Source of the DNA: Lachnospiraceae bacterium
Lineage (GTDB): Bacteria > Bacillota > Clostridia > Lachnospirales > Lachnospiraceae
Assembly: GCA_024691065.1 (NCBI GenBank)
Contig: JAILOA010000122.1
Span: 1-8,074, forward strand
Length of the DNA: 8,074 nucleotides
Direction of reading: 5' to 3'
Shown: positions 5,267-8,074 of the stretch, piece by piece
Layout of the letters: each line of letters begins with the position of its first letter
Position numbering within the stretch: the first letter of the stretch is position 1
Made by a program: the position numbers and the translations under genes
The notes under the pieces: generated by a model
What the model saw: only the letters and a program-made list of their open reading frames with translations
What the model was told of the DNA's origin: nothing
Databases searched by the model: none

Positions 5267-6898
5267 ATGAAGGGTTTATCAGTTAAAAATATAATAGAGG
5301 CCGTTAATGGTAAATTAATGGGAGATTTGAGTGAAGATGCCTTAAATACAGAGGTTACGGGAGCATGTATAGATAGTAGAAAGGTTCAGGATGGATATTT
5401 ATACATTCCTATCGTTGGTAACCGTGTAGATGGGCATTCTTTTATTGAGAGTGTATATGAAAAGGGCGCCCTTATTTCGCTTGCAGAGAGGGAACTGGAT
5501 ATTGATAAGCCTTATATATTGGTCAAGTCAACCACAATGGCCCTTAAGCAGGTTGCAAAGGCCTACAGAAAGGCGCTTGGAATAAAGGTTGTCGGTATAA
5601 TCGGAAGTGTTGGTAAGACCAGCACGAAAGAGATTGTCGCTGCGGCACTTTCAGAGAAATATAAGGTTTTAAAGACAGAAGGTAATTTTAATAATGAAAT
5701 CGGCGTTCCGCTTACTATTTTTAATATTACCGACGAGCATGAGGTTGCCGTTCTGGAGATGGGAATCAGCGAGTTTGGTGAGATGGACAGGCTTGGTGAT
5801 GTGGCGAAGCCGGACATAGTAATCATGACAAATATCGGCACCTGCCATCTGGAGAACCTGGGTGACAGGGACGGAGTTTTAAAGGCTAAGACCGAGGTAT
5901 TTAATCACCTGAATAAGGATGCCATCGTTATATTGAACGGTGATGATGATAAGTTAAATACGGTTAAAGACAAGGATTTTAAGGTTGTATTTTACGGTAT
6001 GAATAAAGAGCAGACGGGTAAAGGGTTAAATGCAGCAACCACCGTACAGAATGGTAATGATAGGAACGCAAATTCGAATGCAGCGATGCCTGAACGTATC
6101 ATTAGTGAGCCGGCTATGAGATCAGCAGTGAGCGCGCCGGCGAGTACATCAGGGAATGCATCAGCAAGTATATCCGGCAAAACATCCGGCAATGCATCAG
6201 GAAACACATCCGACAAAACATCCGGCAATGCATCCGGAAATACATCTGACAAAACATCCGGCAATGCGTTCGGAAACAATGTATTTACCGAATCAACACG
6301 TTCTGCAGGGCTTGCCGGAACATACATAACAATTAATGATTCCGTAAATGCGCCGTATGAGATATTTGTTCCGGTACCTGGCGAACATATGATTTACAAT
6401 GCATTGGCGGCTGCAGCCTGTGGACAGGTTCTTGGTGAAACACCTGAAGAGATAAAAGAAGGAATCAGTAAGTTAAAGACCATCAGCGGAAGAAATAATT
6501 TTATAAAAACAGATAAATTGACGGTAATCGATGACTGCTACAATGCTAATCCGATGTCTATGAAGGCTTCGCTTTCAGTACTTAAGAATGCAGATGGCCG
6601 CAAGGTTGCAATTCTCGGAGATATGTTTGAGCTTGGCGAGGATGAAAATGAGCTTCATGCGGAGGTTGGCAGCGCTGCCGTAGATAACAATACCGATTTA
6701 CTTATTGCAATCGGTAAGCTTAGTAAAAATACATTTGATGCAGCAAAGGATAGAATGAATGCAGTTTATTTTGAAACTAAGGCAGAGTTTCTGGAGAAGA
6801 TGCCGGAACTTATAAAGGCCGGTGATACGGTGCTTGTAAAGGCATCACACGGTATGGAATTTACTGAGATAGTTGAAAAATTGTCTGCAATTAAATGA
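5267..6898 (+). CDS. murF: UDP-N-acetylmuramoyl-tripeptide--D-alanyl-D-alanine ligase with a low-complexity insertion
   Basis: MurF joins D-Ala-D-Ala to the UDP-MurNAc-tripeptide using ATP in the cytoplasm, the last step before membrane transfer of the cell-wall precursor. Domains in order: N-terminal substrate-binding domain (about 1-95), central ATPase domain with P-loop GSVGKTS (113-119), NFNNEIGVP, LEMG, TNIGTCHLE and the carbamylated-lysine motif AKTE (Lys about 208), then the C-terminal Mur ligase domain with GRNNF, DDCYNANP (about 422-429) and LGDMFELG. The ATG at 5267 is chosen because AAAGGA (5252-5257) lies 9 bases before it; the ATG at 5249 overlaps that site. At 543 residues it exceeds the usual 450-470. 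Residues about 248-348 are a Ser/Gly/Asn/Thr-rich stretch placed between the FYGMN strand and GTYITIND of the ATPase domain. All recognisable catalytic motifs are intact, so the enzyme is probably active. It has its own promoter and no Mur neighbours. Confidence 0.96.
   Translation: MKGLSVKNIIEAVNGKLMGDLSEDALNTEVTGACIDSRKVQDGYLYIPIVGNRVDGHSFIESVYEKGALISLAERELDIDKPYILVKSTTMALKQVAKAYRKALGIKVVGIIGSVGKTSTKEIVAAALSEKYKVLKTEGNFNNEIGVPLTIFNITDEHEVAVLEMGISEFGEMDRLGDVAKPDIVIMTNIGTCHLENLGDRDGVLKAKTEVFNHLNKDAIVILNGDDDKLNTVKDKDFKVVFYGMNKEQTGKGLNAATTVQNGNDRNANSNAAMPERIISEPAMRSAVSAPASTSGNASASISGKTSGNASGNTSDKTSGNASGNTSDKTSGNAFGNNVFTESTRSAGLAGTYITINDSVNAPYEIFVPVPGEHMIYNALAAAACGQVLGETPEEIKEGISKLKTISGRNNFIKTDKLTVIDDCYNANPMSMKASLSVLKNADGRKVAILGDMFELGEDENELHAEVGSAAVDNNTDLLIAIGKLSKNTFDAAKDRMNAVYFETKAEFLEKMPELIKAGDTVLVKASHGMEFTEIVEKLSAIK
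6179..6286 (+). repeat. 36-bp minisatellite inside murF
   Basis: Copies are 6179-6214, 6215-6250 and a diverging third, 6251 to about 6286. Each unit encodes 12 residues, KTSGNASGNTSD; the third reads KTSGNAFGNN. A more degenerate S-G-N/S-A stretch precedes it from about 6140. The period keeps the reading frame, so copy-number variation would lengthen or shorten a loop without breaking murF. Confidence 0.93.
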
Positions 6899-6935
6899 GA
6901 ACATATATATATAAAAGTAAGATGTAAATCTCAAA

Positions 6936-7122
6936 ATAAGATAGATATAATCTCAAATTTCGGATTTTTCTGATTAATTTGCCTGTTGATTAGCAAGAAC
7001 ATTTTTAAAGGTAGAATGTATATTCTATAATAAGATATAAAAAATCAAAATTCAAATTATGAATTTTGATGATTAATTTACCTGATAATTAGCAAGGACA
7101 TTTTTAATGAAATTCAATGTAT
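6936..7122 (+). repeat. Imperfect tandem duplication of about 90 bp between murF and glpK
   Basis: Module A (about 6936-7021) and module B (about 7030-7122) share a 37-base core (6972-7008 and 7071-7107, 33 of 37 identical by eye). They also share flanking ATAAG and AATGTAT motifs. In front of each core is a hairpin. In B it is perfect, ATCAAAATTC (7044-7053) with GAATTTTGAT (7061-7070) over a 7-base loop; in A it is degenerate. The rest of the 261-bp spacer (6899-7159) is A+T-rich with no gene. No clear murF terminator was seen. Confidence 0.75.
7003..7031 (+). promoter_or_regulatory. Possible glpK promoter with overlapping dyad
   Basis: TATAAT (7026-7031) is a perfect -10, but the -35 position 17 bp upstream reads TTTTAA (7003-7008), a poor match. 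An inverted repeat, AGAAT (7013-7017) and ATTCT (7022-7026), overlaps the edge of the -10 and could be an operator. Another TATAAT at 6946-6951 with a weak TGTAAA at 6923-6928 is an alternative. In such A+T-rich DNA, chance matches are common. Confidence 0.35.
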
Positions 7123-7146
7123 GGAAAATTTACGGGAATAAGAAAT

Positions 7147-7162
7147 GAGGTGCAAAGTATTG
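7147..7162 (+). promoter_or_regulatory. Ribosome binding site deciding a TTG start for glpK
   Basis: GAGGTG (7147-7152) is followed by a 7-base spacer and TTG (7160-7162). This strong anti-16S match favours TTG over the upstream in-frame ATG at 7145, whose own last base begins the site. Confidence 0.75.
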
Positions 7163-8074
7163 GAAAATAAATATATTATGGCGCTTGATGCCGGAACGAC
7201 CAGCAATCGTTGCATTATCTTTGATAAGCAGGGAAATATAAAGAGTATGGCCCAGAGGGAGTTTACGCAGATTTATCCTGAGCCGGGCTGGGTCGAGCAT
7301 GATCCTGATGAAATATGGTCTTCAATGATGGGCGTGTGCGTCGAGGCGATGAGTAAGATTAACCTGAGTTATGAAAATATAGCCGGGATTGGTATTACGA
7401 ATCAGCGTGAAACCACGATTATATGGGACAAAGCGACCGGGAAGCCTGTGTACAATGCAATTGTCTGGCAGTGCAGACGTACTGCTGATAAGGCGGATCA
7501 GATTAAGGACTCCGAGCTTGGCAACAAGATATTAAAGAAAACGGGGCTCAGGCCGGATGCTTATTTTTCCGCGACCAAGATTCAATGGATTTTGGAAAAT
7601 GTAGAGGGCGTAAGACAGAGAGCCGAAAATGGCGAGCTTTGCTTTGGAACGGTCGAGACATTTCTTATATGGAAATTAACGCATGGCGAGGTATTTGTAA
7701 CAGATTATACAAATGCATCCAGGACGATGCTTTTTAATATACATACACTTGAGTGGGATAAAGAGCTTCTTGAGGAACTTAATATACCTGAGGCTCTTCT
7801 TCCTGAGGTAAAACCGTCAAGCTGCGTATATGGTGAGACGAATCCAACGCTGTTTGGTGGAAGCATACCGATTGCCGGTGCCGGCGGGGACCAACAGTGT
7901 GCGCTTTTCGGTCAGACCTGTTTTGATGAGGGACAGGCGAAGACTACATACGGAACGGGCTGTTTCCTGCTTATGAATACCGGTGATAAGCCGGTTGAAT
8001 CACAGAATGGCCTGGTTACAACCATTGCGTGGGGAGCTCTCGGCGAGGTTAATTATGCCCTTGAAGGCTCGATA
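7160..8074 (+). CDS. glpK: Glycerol kinase, 3' end beyond the window
   Basis: GlpK phosphorylates glycerol to sn-glycerol-3-phosphate with ATP and is an FGGY-family sugar kinase of the cytoplasm. The first 305 of about 500 residues are present: ALDAGTTSNR (8-17, Asp10), NQRET (81-85, with the glycerol-binding Arg83-Glu84), Tyr135 in YFSATK, GDQQ with Asp244, and the phosphate-binding TYGTG. Residue numbers match the E. coli enzyme almost exactly when translation starts at the TTG at 7160. GAGGTG (7147-7152) lies 7 bases before that TTG. An in-frame ATG at 7145 would add MRCKV but has only a weak site. Residue 11 is Ala where I expect Gln (LDQGTT). The loop before GDQQ (ETNPTLFGGSIPIAG) lacks the His that HPr phosphorylates in Enterococcus-type kinases. 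No glpF or glpO is visible. Confidence 0.97.
   Translation, partial: MENKYIMALDAGTTSNRCIIFDKQGNIKSMAQREFTQIYPEPGWVEHDPDEIWSSMMGVCVEAMSKINLSYENIAGIGITNQRETTIIWDKATGKPVYNAIVWQCRRTADKADQIKDSELGNKILKKTGLRPDAYFSATKIQWILENVEGVRQRAENGELCFGTVETFLIWKLTHGEVFVTDYTNASRTMLFNIHTLEWDKELLEELNIPEALLPEVKPSSCVYGETNPTLFGGSIPIAGAGGDQQCALFGQTCFDEGQAKTTYGTGCFLLMNTGDKPVESQNGLVTTIAWGALGEVNYALEGSI

Noticed and set aside
571..6286. CRISPR array
   Set aside because: The repeats are directly adjacent and in coding frames or a gene tail, with no unique spacers between them.
5992..6327. Antisense reading frame of 111 codons with a PDALPDVLSDVF-type repeat
   Set aside because: It is the mirror of the murF minisatellite; repeats keep several frames open. 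There is no ribosome binding site or family resemblance.

Overview
The window looks like the chromosome of a low-to-moderate G+C Gram-positive anaerobe, most likely Clostridia and plausibly Lachnospiraceae (Butyrivibrio/Roseburia-like). The grounds are A+T-rich spacers, strong AGGAGG-type ribosome binding sites, a TTG start on glpK, a large two-module FtsX permease, and the style of the S2, EF-Ts, MurF and GlpK proteins. The genus is inference only. All five genes lie on the + strand, and nothing in the window looks like a mobile element, CRISPR array, tRNA or rRNA.

Region by region. (1) 1-2565: the 3' part of an FtsX-family ABC transporter permease whose N-terminus lies outside the window. 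It has a 69-bp in-frame tandem repeat in its extracytoplasmic domain. Its last 11 codons are repeated twice more downstream in a 61-bp tandem array (2531-2687). A hairpin terminator follows at 2715-2757. (2) 2787-5158: a translation unit. A good extended -10 promoter and a leader of about 220 nt lead into rpsB (ribosomal protein S2). A structured 191-bp spacer follows, then tsf (EF-Ts) and a very strong rho-independent terminator. Both genes show the biased codon use of highly expressed genes, unlike their neighbours. (3) 5159-6898: murF (last cytoplasmic step of peptidoglycan precursor synthesis) with its own near-consensus promoter. A perfect DnaA box and a near-match lie just upstream. (4) 6899-7159: an A+T-rich spacer with an imperfect duplication of about 90 bp. 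(5) 7160-8074: the first 305 codons of glpK (glycerol kinase), running off the window.

The genes do not form one pathway. Three adjacent units (translation, cell wall, glycerol use) are separated by terminators and promoters. The notable theme is internal sequence growth in conserved proteins. EF-Ts carries about 62 extra residues at its coiled-coil position. MurF carries about 100 low-complexity residues built on a 36-bp minisatellite. The permease carries two separate tandem repeats. I see no clear new multi-gene system. The best leads are the MurF and EF-Ts insertions, the tail-triplication after the permease, the paired DnaA boxes before murF and the duplicated module before glpK.
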